Translations under genes and position numbers: made by a program
Shown: piece after piece, positions 44,689-54,057 of the stretch
Layout of the letters: each line of letters opens with the position of its first letter
Numbering within the stretch: the first letter of the stretch is position 1
NCBI RefSeq assembly: GCF_014837145.1
Contig: NZ_JACYFS010000002.1
Span: 505,508-569,507, forward strand
Origin: Chryseobacterium caseinilyticum
GTDB lineage: Bacteria > Bacteroidota > Bacteroidia > Flavobacteriales > Weeksellaceae
DNA length: 64,000 bases
Direction of reading: 5' to 3'
The notes under the pieces: generated by a model
What the model was told of the DNA's origin: nothing
What the model saw: only the letters and a program-made list of their open reading frames with translations
The model's database searches: none

Positions 44689-45864
44689 ATGAACAGTAAA
44701 ACTATTTTAAAAATTATTCCTCTTGTCGCAGCTTTATCATATTCGCATGTGACGGCACAGCGTGGAATTCCTCCTAAAGACGTTGTGACCATTACCCACA
44801 CAACAAATTATCCTGAACATCTCGATTTTCTTCCCGAGATGGTTAACCTTTTAAAAGTTCCGGAAGGCTGGACGGTTTCGATAGCCGCTTCAGGACTGGG
44901 GAAGCCCAGAATGCTTTACCATACGCCTGATGGAATCTATATTACCAGGCGAGATACCGGGGATGTACTTCTTTTACAGGACATTAATGGTGATGGTAAA
45001 TTTGAGCAGATCAAAACCGTAGCTGCTGAATTCAAAGGAGTTCACGGCATCACTGTGAAAGATGGATTAATGTATTTGTGTAATAATAATGAATTACGCA
45101 GATACAAGATTAATCAGGGCGGAACACTTTCAGACAAAGAAATGCTTTTTGATGATATGCCAAGCGCAGGACAGCATCCGAACAGAACCATGGACTTCGG
45201 ACCTGATGGAAAACTGTATATTTCAATCGGAACGCTTTGTAATGATTGTAAAGAGTCAGACCGAGAGGCTGCTACCATGATACAGGTAGATATTTCAACA
45301 GGAAAAAGAATAATTTTCGCTTCGGGACTTCGAAACACCATAGGTTTTGACTGGCAGCCTCAAACGAATGAACTCTGGGGCATGGATAACGGAGGAGATG
45401 CAAAGGGAGATGACTGGCCACCTGAAGAATTAAATAATATTAAAGAGGGGAAAAATTATGGATATCCTTTTGCCTATGCTAAAAAAGAAGTTGACAAAAC
45501 CCGTGAAGACCCTGCCGGAAACAGCAAAGAAAAATGGGTAGAAACTACTGAGCCGTCCTCAGCTGAATACCAGGCGCATATGGCCCCTATAGGATTTCAG
45601 TTTTTCCCGGCAGAATCCGTTTTCAGTGGTGATGCATTGGTTAGTTGGCACGGATCGTGGAACAGAAGCAAGCCTGTAGGTTTTAAAGTACAGCGCATTA
45701 GATTTCTGAATGGTAAACCAACAGGTGCAGAAGAATTTCTGACCGGTTTTCTAAAAGGCAAAACAAGATTCGGAAGGCCTGCGGGTGTAGCAATCACAAA
45801 AGCCGGTATTGTTTATATTTCTGATGATGCCAATGGAGTTCTTTACAGTATTAAGCAAAAATAA
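44689..45864 (+). CDS. Exported PQQ-dependent sugar dehydrogenase (soluble GDH / sorbosone dehydrogenase family)
   Basis: A 391-residue six-bladed beta-propeller with a Sec signal peptide (ILKIIPLVAALSYSHVTA, cut before QR). Family signatures are AASGLGKPRML, the VHGITV histidine region that in relatives lies at the PQQ site, and GMDNGGDAKGDDWPPEELN followed by GKNYGYPF. It oxidises aldoses or sorbosone in the periplasm using PQQ. No PQQ biosynthesis genes are in the window. An SMP-30-like propeller gene follows after 5 bases. The promoter carries an FNR-type site. Confidence 0.88.
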   Translation: MNSKTILKIIPLVAALSYSHVTAQRGIPPKDVVTITHTTNYPEHLDFLPEMVNLLKVPEGWTVSIAASGLGKPRMLYHTPDGIYITRRDTGDVLLLQDINGDGKFEQIKTVAAEFKGVHGITVKDGLMYLCNNNELRRYKINQGGTLSDKEMLFDDMPSAGQHPNRTMDFGPDGKLYISIGTLCNDCKESDREAATMIQVDISTGKRIIFASGLRNTIGFDWQPQTNELWGMDNGGDAKGDDWPPEELNNIKEGKNYGYPFAYAKKEVDKTREDPAGNSKEKWVETTEPSSAEYQAHMAPIGFQFFPAESVFSGDALVSWHGSWNRSKPVGFKVQRIRFLNGKPTGAEEFLTGFLKGKTRFGRPAGVAITKAGIVYISDDANGVLYSIKQK

Positions 45865-45869
45865 ACCAT

Positions 45870-46835
45870 ATGAAAAAAATAATAGCATGTATATTAATGG
45901 TGGGTTGTGCATCTGCAATTCCTGATCAGCCAACCGCACGAATTGAATTCAATGCTCCTGAATCTTATCCCGAAGGAATTACCTATGATAATGCGTCTGA
46001 TGTGTTTTTTGTTTCGTCAGCAAGGCTAGGCAGTGTAGGAAAAGTTACTCCTGCAGGAGTTTACAGTCCGCTGATTAATGATCCTTCCTTCAAATCAACC
46101 TACGGCATGAAAATTCACCCCGATGGAAAACGATTATTTTTTTGTGTAAGTGATGCAAATTACAGCAAGTTTACTTCTCCTGATACCAGAAAAAAGATGG
46201 CCAGGCTTATCGGTATTGATATGGTGACGGGAAAGAAAACTGATGATATTGATCTGTCAAAGTTAACTTCCGGAAACCATTTTGCAAACGATTTGACATT
46301 TGACGATCAAAAAAATGCTTATGTAACCGATAGTTTTTCGAATGTGATTTATAAAGTTAGCTCAGGAGGTCAGGCATCGGTTTTTGCTGAAAGTCCGTTG
46401 TTCAAAACGGAAGGGGTAGGACTTAACGGAATTGTTTATCATCCCTCTGGGTATTTGCTGACAGTGAGCAGCGGGACAGGGGCAATTTATAAGATTGATG
46501 TAAAAAACCCTAAAAATGTCGTCAGGGTTGCTACCGACCAGTTTTTTATGAACGGAGATGGCCTTTTACTGGTGGGAAATCAGAAGCTTATCGTAGTGCA
46601 AAATGGAGGAAGCGATAAAATATATGAACTTACTTCAGAAGATAATTTCACTTCAGCAAAACTATCAGCATCCACCTTGGCTGCTGACAGATTTACATAT
46701 CCTTCTACAGCGGCACTGGCAAAAGATAAAGTGTGGGTTATGAATGCAAAATTTTCTGAACTTACAGACAGTACCAACGTACCTTCAAAAAGATTCGAAA
46801 TTCAGCATGCGAGATTTATCCCTCTGCCAAAATAA
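45870..46835 (+). CDS. SMP-30/gluconolactonase-like beta-propeller, probable lipoprotein
   Basis: A 321-residue protein with a short lipoprotein-like signal (lipobox MVG-Cys13) and a six-bladed propeller of the SMP-30/gluconolaconase/NHL type (PESYPEGITYDNASDVFFVSSA, NHFANDLTFDDQKNAYVTDS). It lies 5 bases downstream of the PQQ sugar dehydrogenase. A plausible joint route is oxidation of a sugar to a lactone by the first enzyme and lactone hydrolysis by this one; this is inference from family and pairing. A terminator follows. Confidence 0.75.
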   Translation: MKKIIACILMVGCASAIPDQPTARIEFNAPESYPEGITYDNASDVFFVSSARLGSVGKVTPAGVYSPLINDPSFKSTYGMKIHPDGKRLFFCVSDANYSKFTSPDTRKKMARLIGIDMVTGKKTDDIDLSKLTSGNHFANDLTFDDQKNAYVTDSFSNVIYKVSSGGQASVFAESPLFKTEGVGLNGIVYHPSGYLLTVSSGTGAIYKIDVKNPKNVVRVATDQFFMNGDGLLLVGNQKLIVVQNGGSDKIYELTSEDNFTSAKLSASTLAADRFTYPSTAALAKDKVWVMNAKFSELTDSTNVPSKRFEIQHARFIPLPK

Positions 46836-46911
46836 GTGTTTGATAATGATTATCGTGCAGTTAGATTGAGATCAGAAATCAATTCAGATCAATTTTTATT
46901 TTAAAATAAGT

Positions 46912-46943
46912 ACTCCTGACAATTTCCATTGCCAGGAGTTTTC
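46912..46943. terminator. Bidirectional terminator
   Basis: ACTCCTGACAAT / ATTGCCAGGAGT stem (one mismatch) with a TTCC loop and T4 tail, between the convergent propeller and Crp/Fnr genes. Confidence 0.7.
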
Positions 46944-46976
46944 ATTAGAGTTCCTAAAAATTAAACTTTCGTAGGT

Positions 46977-47573
46977 TTAATATAAAATCTTCCGGTTTTC
47001 AATCCGCACTATTTTTTCCCGCTCCATTTTTTTTATTGTTCTGATGGTTGTTTCTACACATAAGCCGGTGAGTGATGCTAATTGCTGTCTTGTAAGAGGT
47101 ATTACAAACGAAAACGGCGACTGATCGATATGTTCGTCTTTCATCAGCTGCATTACCTCTTTTAATCTTTCAGCTGCACTGCGACATGAGATCTTTCGCA
47201 TTAAAACAACTTTTTTATACAGTCGCTCTGATAACGATTTAAAAACCTCATTGTACAGACTGGGAAATTCTTCCAGAAGTCTGAAAAAACTATCCTTCTG
47301 CAATTTGATAATAACACATTTGGATATTGCAATTGCATTTACGGGATATGTCTTATGAATACATAGCATTGATGTCCCGAATGAATCATCATTTCCCAAG
47401 ATGTTTTGAATAAATTCTTTACCGTCTTCATCATAGTTATTTAGTTTTACTTCACCAGTTAACACCTGATAGTAGAAATGAGGAATGCCCCTCTCGCTGA
47501 ATATATATTCACTAGCATTGTAATTTTCTAGTGTTGCGCCGGCGGATTGTAATAGATTTTCTTTAATAGACAT
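46977..47573 (-). CDS. Crp/Fnr family transcriptional regulator (paralog 1)
   Basis: A 198-residue regulator. The N-terminal cNMP-binding-like barrel (ASEYIFSERGIPHFYYQVLTGEVKLN) lacks the four-cysteine Fe-S cluster of enteric FNR. The C-terminal winged HTH (TRQQLASLTGLCVETTIRTIKKM) has the Fnr/DNR-type ExxxR recognition helix. ATG 47573 gives the same 198-residue length as the two paralogs at 50430 and 51156; longer readings add a non-conserved leader. It converges on the sugar dehydrogenase operon, which has an FNR-type site. The signal sensed is unknown (haem, NO or nucleotide are possible). Confidence 0.85.
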   Translation of the reverse strand: MSIKENLLQSAGATLENYNASEYIFSERGIPHFYYQVLTGEVKLNNYDEDGKEFIQNILGNDDSFGTSMLCIHKTYPVNAIAISKCVIIKLQKDSFFRLLEEFPSLYNEVFKSLSERLYKKVVLMRKISCRSAAERLKEVMQLMKDEHIDQSPFSFVIPLTRQQLASLTGLCVETTIRTIKKMEREKIVRIENRKILY

Positions 47574-48295
47574 AAGTATTTTTTTAATGGTTTTGCTTGA
47601 AGTGATTTCTGTACCAGTTGCTGTCAAAGAATCGTCAGAGTATTACGGAGATCGTAACGTACTTTTTGTTACCGTGTATAAATGATGGCAATCCTATTGA
47701 AACTAGTGGAAAAGGTGCATAGAGAATCGAGCAGGGTCTCTTTACTGATGCTTATGAGACGACTTTTTGCTGAAGCGGACTGTTGTTCCCTATTAAAATG
47801 GAGACGGTATTTATTCGTGGTCTGCTGTAGGGCAAATATAGATGCAATTAAACAGTTAAGAGTATGATTGCAGAAAAATTGTGATAGTATTAATCTGTTA
47901 CCAATAATAATTTACTCTATAATCTTCAGTACTGCATTTGCTGACAGGTTTTAATATAAGATAATAGTGATGATATCTAAAGTGATATTAAGTTATTATG
48001 GCATATAATAAAATTATGCGATGTGATCATCGTCATAACATTGACCGTTTTTGAGTTGTAAGTTTGAAATACTCAAAAATGTTGATATGAGATACCCTGT
48101 GGAAGAAATATTATTAGTTTGACAGGTTATATAGAATCCCAACCTCAGTAATGAGTGATAAAAGGTTTTGAAAGAAATATGCACAGACCGAAAATCCTAC
48201 ACCTTCATATCTGCCCTCAAACGTTCAGATATACTTTATGGTAGAATTCTAAAGGAAAGTGATATCCTGGTTAAAACAATTATAAAAAATTTAAG
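47574..48295. other. Long intergenic region upstream of cyanophycinase
   Basis: Contains the FNR-type promoter at 48024-48066 and about 220 bases of presumed leader. A GTAAC / GTTAC inverted repeat lies near 47656-47674. A 61-codon open frame at 47682 shows no family features and is not called as a gene. Confidence 0.5.
48024..48066 (+). promoter_or_regulatory. FNR-type site and -7 box for cyanophycinase
   Basis: TGATCATCGTCA (48024-48035) fits TGAT-N4-(A/G)TCA. After 23 bases comes TAAGTTTG (48059-48066), an exact TAnnTTTG match. The bases after the site (TAACATT) equal those after the 44529 site. Confidence 0.6.
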
Positions 48296-49135
48296 ATGAA
48301 TATTCCAAAGGGAAAATTATTGATCATAGGAGGAAATGAAGACCGTAGCGATTCTGATAATGAAATGGAAAAGATTAATCAGAATTTTGTCAGTCATGAA
48401 ATTTTAAAACTTTTGATAAATCATGAAAATGACCGTATTGAAGTTATCACCACTGCCAGCTCTGAGCCGGAGAGTATGCGGCAAACATATACCGAAACCT
48501 TCAATCAGATCGGATTTACCAATTTTGATTTTCTTCATTTTGATGAGGAGCAATTGCATTCTGATTTTTATATCGAACGGATTAAGGCGGCTAAAACAAT
48601 ATTTATAACAGGAGGTGACCAGAATAAGATATGTAATAAATTAAATGAAACAGAGATCAGTGGAATTTTACACGAAAAATATAAAAATGAGGAAGGTTTT
48701 CTCATTGCAGGAACGAGTGCAGGAGCGATGTGTATGCCGAAAATTATCATTGGAGAAGCTGTGAACGGCGAAGCTATGCTCAAAGATGATATTAAAATGG
48801 TTTCTGGTCTCGGTCTAATTGATAGCTGTATCGTTGATACGCACTTCGTTCACAGAGGGAGGTTCAGCAGATTGGCACACGCAATTATTCTTCATGAAAA
48901 TCATTTAGGAATTGGTTTAGGAGAAGATACTGCATTACTGATAGAAAAAGGTGATCAGGCGATGTGTATAGGTTCGGGCAATGTTGTCATTATATCGGGG
49001 AAAGAAATTTTGCAGACCAATACCAATACAGCCGTTAAGGGTAAGCCGATTTATGCAGAAAATCTTAAAGTACATATGCTTACAGATGGCTGTTGTATAC
49101 ACCTGACGAATGGAGCTGTGAAGCCCCCACTATAA
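48296..49135 (+). CDS. cphB: Cyanophycinase
   Basis: A 279-residue S51-family serine peptidase that cleaves cyanophycin (poly-Asp with Arg side chains) to beta-Asp-Arg dipeptides. Features are KGKLLIIGGNEDRS at the start, the nucleophile Ser141 in GTSAGAMCMP, and HFVHRGRFSRLAHAI. No signal peptide is visible, so it is cytosolic. Neither cyanophycin synthetase nor an isoaspartyl dipeptidase is in the window. The promoter carries an FNR-type site. A 55-residue membrane protein follows 65 bases downstream. Confidence 0.9.
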   Translation: MNIPKGKLLIIGGNEDRSDSDNEMEKINQNFVSHEILKLLINHENDRIEVITTASSEPESMRQTYTETFNQIGFTNFDFLHFDEEQLHSDFYIERIKAAKTIFITGGDQNKICNKLNETEISGILHEKYKNEEGFLIAGTSAGAMCMPKIIIGEAVNGEAMLKDDIKMVSGLGLIDSCIVDTHFVHRGRFSRLAHAIILHENHLGIGLGEDTALLIEKGDQAMCIGSGNVVIISGKEILQTNTNTAVKGKPIYAENLKVHMLTDGCCIHLTNGAVKPPL

Positions 49136-49200
49136 AAAAGTGATAGCCTTAAATATGCAATACCGAATAGGTGATAACAAACAATATATAATATAACATT

Positions 49201-49368
49201 ATGGAATCAAAATCGCAAAAGAAAAACAATCCTAATATCTGGATTATTGTTTTAATTTCATTAATACCGCTTACGATCGTGGTGTATTTTATTTTACAAA
49301 TGGTATTTCCGAATTTATTTCAGACGATGCCGACAGGAGAAGTTCAGCCATTGCGCCCCGATCAATAA
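49201..49368 (+). CDS. Small single-TM membrane protein
   Basis: A 55-residue product (starts MESKSQKKNNPN) with a basic N-terminus, one TM helix (IWIIVLISLIPLTIVVYFIL) and a polar tail ending RPDQ. It is not recognised. It follows cyanophycinase by 65 bases and precedes a strong terminator, so it may be co-transcribed. Confidence 0.6.
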   Translation: MESKSQKKNNPNIWIIVLISLIPLTIVVYFILQMVFPNLFQTMPTGEVQPLRPDQ

Positions 49369-49396
49369 ATCTGATTATAATAAATAAAATACCGAA

Positions 49397-49430
49397 AAAA
49401 AGAGAGCTAACATATGTTTGCTCTCTTTTT
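49397..49430. terminator. Bidirectional terminator
   Basis: 17-base arms with one mismatch (AAAAAGAGAGCTAACAT / ATGTTTGCTCTCTTTTT) with no bases between them, between the small membrane protein and the converging 77-residue gene. Confidence 0.75.
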
Positions 49431-49467
49431 CAATAAAACGGTTAATATAAAACAATAACGACTCAGA

Positions 49468-49701
49468 TTAAACCTCTTTTTCAAAAATCAATCTTCCGTT
49501 CTCAGGTTCTGAAAAACATATAAAAATAGAATCATGTGAACGTCTTATGGGCGTATGTACCACTTCATATGTTCCATCATCCTGTAAAGTTTCGACAATA
49601 AGATTGCTTCCATTTCCAATCTCACTCATTTGATATTCAATGTGGAATTTATCAAAATCATCTTCTGAAAAATCTTCTTTCTTAAATTCAACTGTTGCCA
49701 T
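49468..49701 (-). CDS. Hypothetical 77-residue protein
   Basis: A short acidic cytosolic protein from ATG 49701 (MATVEFKKEDFSEDDFDKF), with predicted strands (SNLIVETLQDDGTYEVVHTPI) and no membrane segment. It is not recognised. It stands alone on the minus strand after a bidirectional terminator and is kept as a gene because composition and codon use look real. Confidence 0.55.
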   Translation of the reverse strand: MATVEFKKEDFSEDDFDKFHIEYQMSEIGNGSNLIVETLQDDGTYEVVHTPIRRSHDSIFICFSEPENGRLIFEKEV

Positions 49702-50429
49702 ACTATATTTTTTAAATTGTTTCAGCAAAACCAACAGGGAAGCATGATGCCGCCTGTCATTCTGATAGTGATAAAATTAATTGTAATATGTTCTATAATA
49801 TATGACTCTCCTCATAGCAATGTAATTAATTTTGTTAATCTTATTACGGAGTTTACGTTAAGATAAGAAGTCATCTCGATTTGTTTTTTCCAGGTCTCCA
49901 GTAGTTGCAAATATTATAAGACGGATCTGGTGTTAGCATAAATCCGACACATATTCTGAACGATCAAAATGCAGAAAAATACTGGAATAACGATTTTTGT
50001 GTATCAAGCCAATGCGCACAACAAATTTCTTGTGAACGGTTTTTTTTGCGGATTAGCAAGTTATATTAGGCTACTAAAAAATTATCCTGATAAGAATCGT
50101 AATGCAGTAAGGGTCTGTTAGTCCATAGTCCTTCAGTAAAAGAAAATAATTTTTATTAGTATGTTTCGATATTGATATGATTCCGGCAAAATTTTGATTT
50201 ACAGAAAATACTAGGTTGTTGATCACCCTTGTTCTGAAATGTGTTAAATTAATCTGCTGAATATGTGATATTTCGAATTTGCATTAATTTGGAATGATCT
50301 AAATCATACATGAAGAATAAGCTATACTTCTATATTTACATCAGCAGGAATGTATGCAGATTATCTATATAAGGTTCTGTGATATCAACTCCAGAGTTTG
50401 GTCAATTTTTTTCATAATCTTTTTACAGT
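49702..50429. other. Long intergenic region upstream of Crp/Fnr paralog 2
   Basis: About 730 bases with no convincing gene. It contains the FNR-type promoter at 50295-50338; the rest is AT-rich and featureless. Confidence 0.5.
50295..50338 (+). promoter_or_regulatory. FNR-type site and -7 box for Crp/Fnr paralog 2
   Basis: TGATCTAAATCA (50295-50306) is a perfect TGAT-N4-ATCA. After 24 bases comes TATATTTA (50331-50338), one base off TAnnTTTG. It suggests auto- or cross-regulation within the Crp/Fnr set. Confidence 0.6.
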
Positions 50430-51026
50430 ATGTTAGTCGATGAAGATTTGCTCTATCAATATGGTGGACAATTGGTATTTTATATCAAAAAAGATATTAT
50501 ATTCAGAGAGTCCGAAATACCGAAATATTACTATCAGATAAAACGGGGCAACGTTAAAATCAACAGTTACCATCACGAGGGTAAGGAATTTGTTCACAGT
50601 CTCCTTGCAGAAGGTCAGTGCCTCGGAGAGACATTTATATTTTCCGATATTCCATATCCGGTCAACGCAGTAGCGATGTCTCAAACGGAAATTATAAGGC
50701 TTAATATCCGAAGCTTTTTAGAGTTGATTGAAGATCACAAGAATATTTTACATAAGCTTCATCTGTTTACCTCTCAGAAAATGCATTATCAATATGTAAT
50801 GCTCAATATTATATCGTCTGCGAACCCTTTCGATAAAGTACTCTTTATTATGGATTCTCTGAAGAACCATCATAAGATGACAGACCAGTACTCTTACCAA
50901 ATTCCTCATACTCGTCTGGAAGTAGCATCACTGACAGGGTTAAGAGTTGAAACGGTGATCAGAGTAATCAAGCGCATGGAACGTGAAAATATTGTAAAAA
51001 TTCTGAATGGAAAAATCTTTTACTGA
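50430..51026 (+). CDS. Crp/Fnr family transcriptional regulator (paralog 2)
   Basis: A 198-residue regulator with a cNMP-like barrel (FRESEIPKYYYQIKRGNVKIN) and winged HTH (RLEVASLTGLRVETVIRVIKRM) closely matching paralogs 1 and 3. It has no Fe-S cysteine set. Its own promoter bears an FNR-type site. It converges with paralog 3, whose end is 129 bases downstream. Confidence 0.85.
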   Translation: MLVDEDLLYQYGGQLVFYIKKDIIFRESEIPKYYYQIKRGNVKINSYHHEGKEFVHSLLAEGQCLGETFIFSDIPYPVNAVAMSQTEIIRLNIRSFLELIEDHKNILHKLHLFTSQKMHYQYVMLNIISSANPFDKVLFIMDSLKNHHKMTDQYSYQIPHTRLEVASLTGLRVETVIRVIKRMERENIVKILNGKIFY

Positions 51027-51155
51027 ATCTCAATCAGGTTAATCAGAGTTTAGATTAAAAAATTCAGTTATTACAAAGATGATACAGAATGTGCCATGCC
51101 ATGAATTCGTCAGTATTTTGCGTATTTGTATCAGCAAATTACAGTAAATGAATTA

Positions 51156-51752
51156 CTAATAGTAAACCTTTCCTCCTTCAATTTTTACAAAACCACTTTT
51201 CTCAAGCTTTTTTAGACATCTTATAACTGTCTCGACCCGTAATCCGCTAATGGAAGCAAATTGTTGTCTTGTAAGTTTAATTTCAAGAGAATAAGGCGAT
51301 TTGTCTGCACTGAAACTTTTGAAATATTTTAGTGTTCCCTTAATTCTTATTTCAGCAGAGGGAGATGCCAGATTCTGCATCATGATAAATTTTTGATATA
51401 ATGTTTTTGAAATGTATTGAAGAACATCGGACTTTGCCTGAGGATAGGCACTCAACAATTCCATAAATTTATCTTTAGGCAATTTCAAAATCTCGCACTT
51501 TGACATTGCCACTGCATTGACAGGATATTTTTCATCAATAAACAGCAGTAATTCACAAACACTTTCGCCATTTGTCAAAAGACTTTGAATAAGCTCTCTG
51601 CCATCCTCATCATTGTAATTAAGTTTGATATCCCCTGAAATCAGTTGATAATAGAATTTTGGAGTTTCATCGGAATGAAAAATATATTCGTTTGTGTCAA
51701 AATTTTGCAGAATCCCGCCGTATTCAAGAAGTAATTGAGTATCAATAAGCAT
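51156..51752 (-). CDS. Crp/Fnr family transcriptional regulator (paralog 3)
   Basis: A 198-residue regulator with a cNMP-like barrel (NEYIFHSDETPKFYYQLISGDIKLN) and a winged HTH (TRQQFASISGLRVETVIRCLKKL) with the same ExxxR recognition helix as its two paralogs. Upstream on its strand lies a stem of AGCCTTAC / GTAAGGCT (51810-51817 / 51842-51849) that may structure the leader. No FNR-type site is found upstream. Confidence 0.85.
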   Translation of the reverse strand: MLIDTQLLLEYGGILQNFDTNEYIFHSDETPKFYYQLISGDIKLNYNDEDGRELIQSLLTNGESVCELLLFIDEKYPVNAVAMSKCEILKLPKDKFMELLSAYPQAKSDVLQYISKTLYQKFIMMQNLASPSAEIRIKGTLKYFKSFSADKSPYSLEIKLTRQQFASISGLRVETVIRCLKKLEKSGFVKIEGGKVYY

Positions 51753-52121
51753 TTATAAGTTTTGTTTGGTGATATAAAAATAAAAATAAAATTAACAGTA
51801 GCCAATAAGAGCCTTACAGTTTTCAGTAATACAGCTAATGCGTAAGGCTGTATAGAAAACTTCAGAGCGAAACTCATCAAAAACAGTAATTCTTTAATAC
51901 CAATACAACATTACATTATCCCTGCCAGACTTTAACGGTTATAGTACGTTTGAACTGTGAGCTTGATTAATTGGTACAAAGCAATATTCTACATTTAACT
52001 ATAAGTTTTTAGCTGTAACTCTGGCATTTATATTGAATTGTTGATAACGCTTGTACCGTATCATATGTCTTTGGTATAGTTTTCATATCTGGTATAATTC
52101 ACCAAACCAAAAATAAATTCT
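51753..52121. other. Divergent intergenic region
   Basis: Lies between Crp/Fnr paralog 3 and the Tat-exported Gfo/Idh gene. It has the hairpin at 51810-51849 and two GGTATA repeats near 52073 and 52091. No gene is seen. Confidence 0.45.
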
Positions 52122-53456
52122 ATGGAATCAACTGAAAAACTTCATGATACATCAAAGTTGTCACGTAAGGAATTTTTGAATTTGACCGGCAGGTCGCTGG
52201 CAGGAGCAGCAGGCAGTATAGCCATTGCACCATTGTTGTCCACATCTGCATACGGTCAGGAACGCAAAGCCGCACTTTCGCCACCGTCCCAGATTCCATC
52301 CGATGTAGATAAGCCAATTGTTCTCGAAGAATGGAAATCGGATGCTGATCAACAGGCAAATCCTACACCGACTCCTTTACCCCCGTCCCGCCGTATCGGC
52401 TATGCCGTTGTAGGACTCGGTCATTTAGCTCTGGAAGAAATACTGCCGGCTCTCAGCAATTGTAAAAAATCCAGGCTCGCTGCATTGGTAAGCGGTAGTC
52501 CTGAGAAATTAAAGAAAGTAGCGGCTCAATATGGTATTGGAGCAGAAAGTTGTTACACTTACCAGACTTTTGATCAGATTAAAAATAATAAGGAGGTAGA
52601 TGTAATCTATATCGTTTTACCCAACGGTCTTCATAAAGAGTATGTTATCAGGGGTGCAAAAACCGGTAAACACATCCTTTGCGAAAAGCCTTTAGCTAAT
52701 ACGTCGGAGGAATGCCGCGAAATGATTTCTGAATGTTTTAAAGCACAGGTTAAACTTATGGTTGCTTACCGGATTCATTATCAACCACACAACCGTAAGC
52801 TAAGAGAAATACTTCAGAAAAAAGAATTTGATATTCCAAAGTTTTTGGAGGCCCACAATTCTCAAAGCACTGCCAATGCAGATCATTGGCGTCATAAAAA
52901 AGCACTCGCAGGTGGAGGTGCACTCCCGGATATCGGCCTCTATTGTCTGAATACAACCAGATTTGTGCTAGGTGAGGAACCAGTGGAAGTATTCGCATAT
53001 CAATACAGTACACCCGGTAATCCACTGTTCAGGGAAGTTGAAGAACTGGTTAGCTGGCAAATGCGTTTCCCAAGCGGAGTCATTGCCAGTTGTGCTACCG
53101 ATTATGATGTGCATGAAAGTCGTCGATACAGAGTTAACTGCCGAAAAGGCTGGATTAATATTGAGCAGGCTTATGCTTACAAAGGTCAACGACTGACCAC
53201 GTCAAAAGCTGATGGTAAAATGAAACGCAGCGAAGAAATTATGTTAGCTGAAAACAATCAATTCGGTGAGGAAATGGATCATTTTTCAGATTGCATCATA
53301 AACAATAAAAAACCGTTTACCCCTGGTGAGGAAGGTCTTCAGGATCATATTATTATGGAGGCCATCTACCAATCAGCAAAAGAAGGTAGACCGGTGAAGA
53401 TTAACGGTATTGCCTCTGTTAACAACTGGAAAGGCCCGGAGCCGGAATTCTTATAG
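52122..53456 (+). CDS. Exported Gfo/Idh/MocA oxidoreductase (glucose-fructose oxidoreductase-like)
   Basis: A 444-residue enzyme with a Tat-like leader (SRKEFLNLTGRSLAGAAG, then a hydrophobic segment ending STSAYGQ). The Rossmann domain (GYAVVGLGHLALEEILPAL) and the CEKPLANTSEECREM motif place it near glucose-fructose oxidoreductases that are folded with NADP and then exported by Tat. The C-terminal region has GGGALPDIGLYCLN. It probably acts on sugars in the periplasm. It stands alone, divergent from Crp/Fnr paralog 3, and ends before a hairpin terminator. Confidence 0.85.
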   Translation: MESTEKLHDTSKLSRKEFLNLTGRSLAGAAGSIAIAPLLSTSAYGQERKAALSPPSQIPSDVDKPIVLEEWKSDADQQANPTPTPLPPSRRIGYAVVGLGHLALEEILPALSNCKKSRLAALVSGSPEKLKKVAAQYGIGAESCYTYQTFDQIKNNKEVDVIYIVLPNGLHKEYVIRGAKTGKHILCEKPLANTSEECREMISECFKAQVKLMVAYRIHYQPHNRKLREILQKKEFDIPKFLEAHNSQSTANADHWRHKKALAGGGALPDIGLYCLNTTRFVLGEEPVEVFAYQYSTPGNPLFREVEELVSWQMRFPSGVIASCATDYDVHESRRYRVNCRKGWINIEQAYAYKGQRLTTSKADGKMKRSEEIMLAENNQFGEEMDHFSDCIINNKKPFTPGEEGLQDHIIMEAIYQSAKEGRPVKINGIASVNNWKGPEPEFL

Positions 53457-53539
53457 ACTTAATAACAGTAATCGTGGAATCGAATATTAACAGATATAAT
53501 TTATATTTTATTACATGTTGACCTGTAATATGTAGACAT

Positions 53540-53566
53540 TAAACAGCATCTCAAAGATGCTGTTTA
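53540..53566 (+). terminator. Rho-independent terminator
   Basis: TAAACAGCATCT / AGATGCTGTTTA perfect stem with a CAA loop, followed by TT, 84 bases after the exported Gfo/Idh gene. Confidence 0.7.
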
Positions 53567-53746
53567 TTTCATTATAAGTTTTTCTTACCCTTTATGTAAA
53601 GTGATATCTGATAAAAATATTTTTTATTTCATCATAAGACCATATATCCTGCAGATAAGTGTAAGAGCAAAAGCGATGAAGCAGCAGTGACACGATTATT
53701 ACCTGAAGCTTGAAAAGAATGCTGTAAATAAAAAAATATTTGAATT

Positions 53747-54022
53747 TTAATCTTTTTTGCCGTAAGGTGAGTTTATTTCTACCGCCTTATCGCAGAGAAG
53801 ATAGGTGAAATACGATTTCTCACCAGTCTTATCATCTTCATAAACCTCACTATCCCATCTGATTGTCAGTTCCCAGCTGTCCCACTTTCTCATTTTATAT
53901 ACAAAGGGATTAAAAGAACATTTGATCTCAAAATGCTTTTTGTTTTTGTCACCTTCGAAACATACGATGACAGAATTGTGATCGGGACTTGTTTCATCAA
54001 CAATGGTAGCTTTGAGTTTCAT
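53747..54022 (-). CDS. Hypothetical 91-residue protein downstream of dnaE2
   Basis: A small soluble beta-rich protein (KATIVDETSPDHNSVIVCF, SWELTIRWDSEVYEDD) with no membrane segment. It is not recognised. It begins 35 bases after the dnaE2 stop on the same strand, so it may be the third gene of the dinB-dnaE2 operon and take part in translesion synthesis; this is inferred from position only. Confidence 0.6.
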   Translation of the reverse strand: MKLKATIVDETSPDHNSVIVCFEGDKNKKHFEIKCSFNPFVYKMRKWDSWELTIRWDSEVYEDDKTGEKSYFTYLLCDKAVEINSPYGKKD

Positions 54023-54057
54023 GTAAGAGATTGTATATTGTTATTAAGTTTTATATT

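Noticed and set aside
47682..47867. 61-codon open frame in the region before cyanophycinase
   Set aside because: No family features, odd composition, and it lies between two regulatory regions; a chance frame is more likely.
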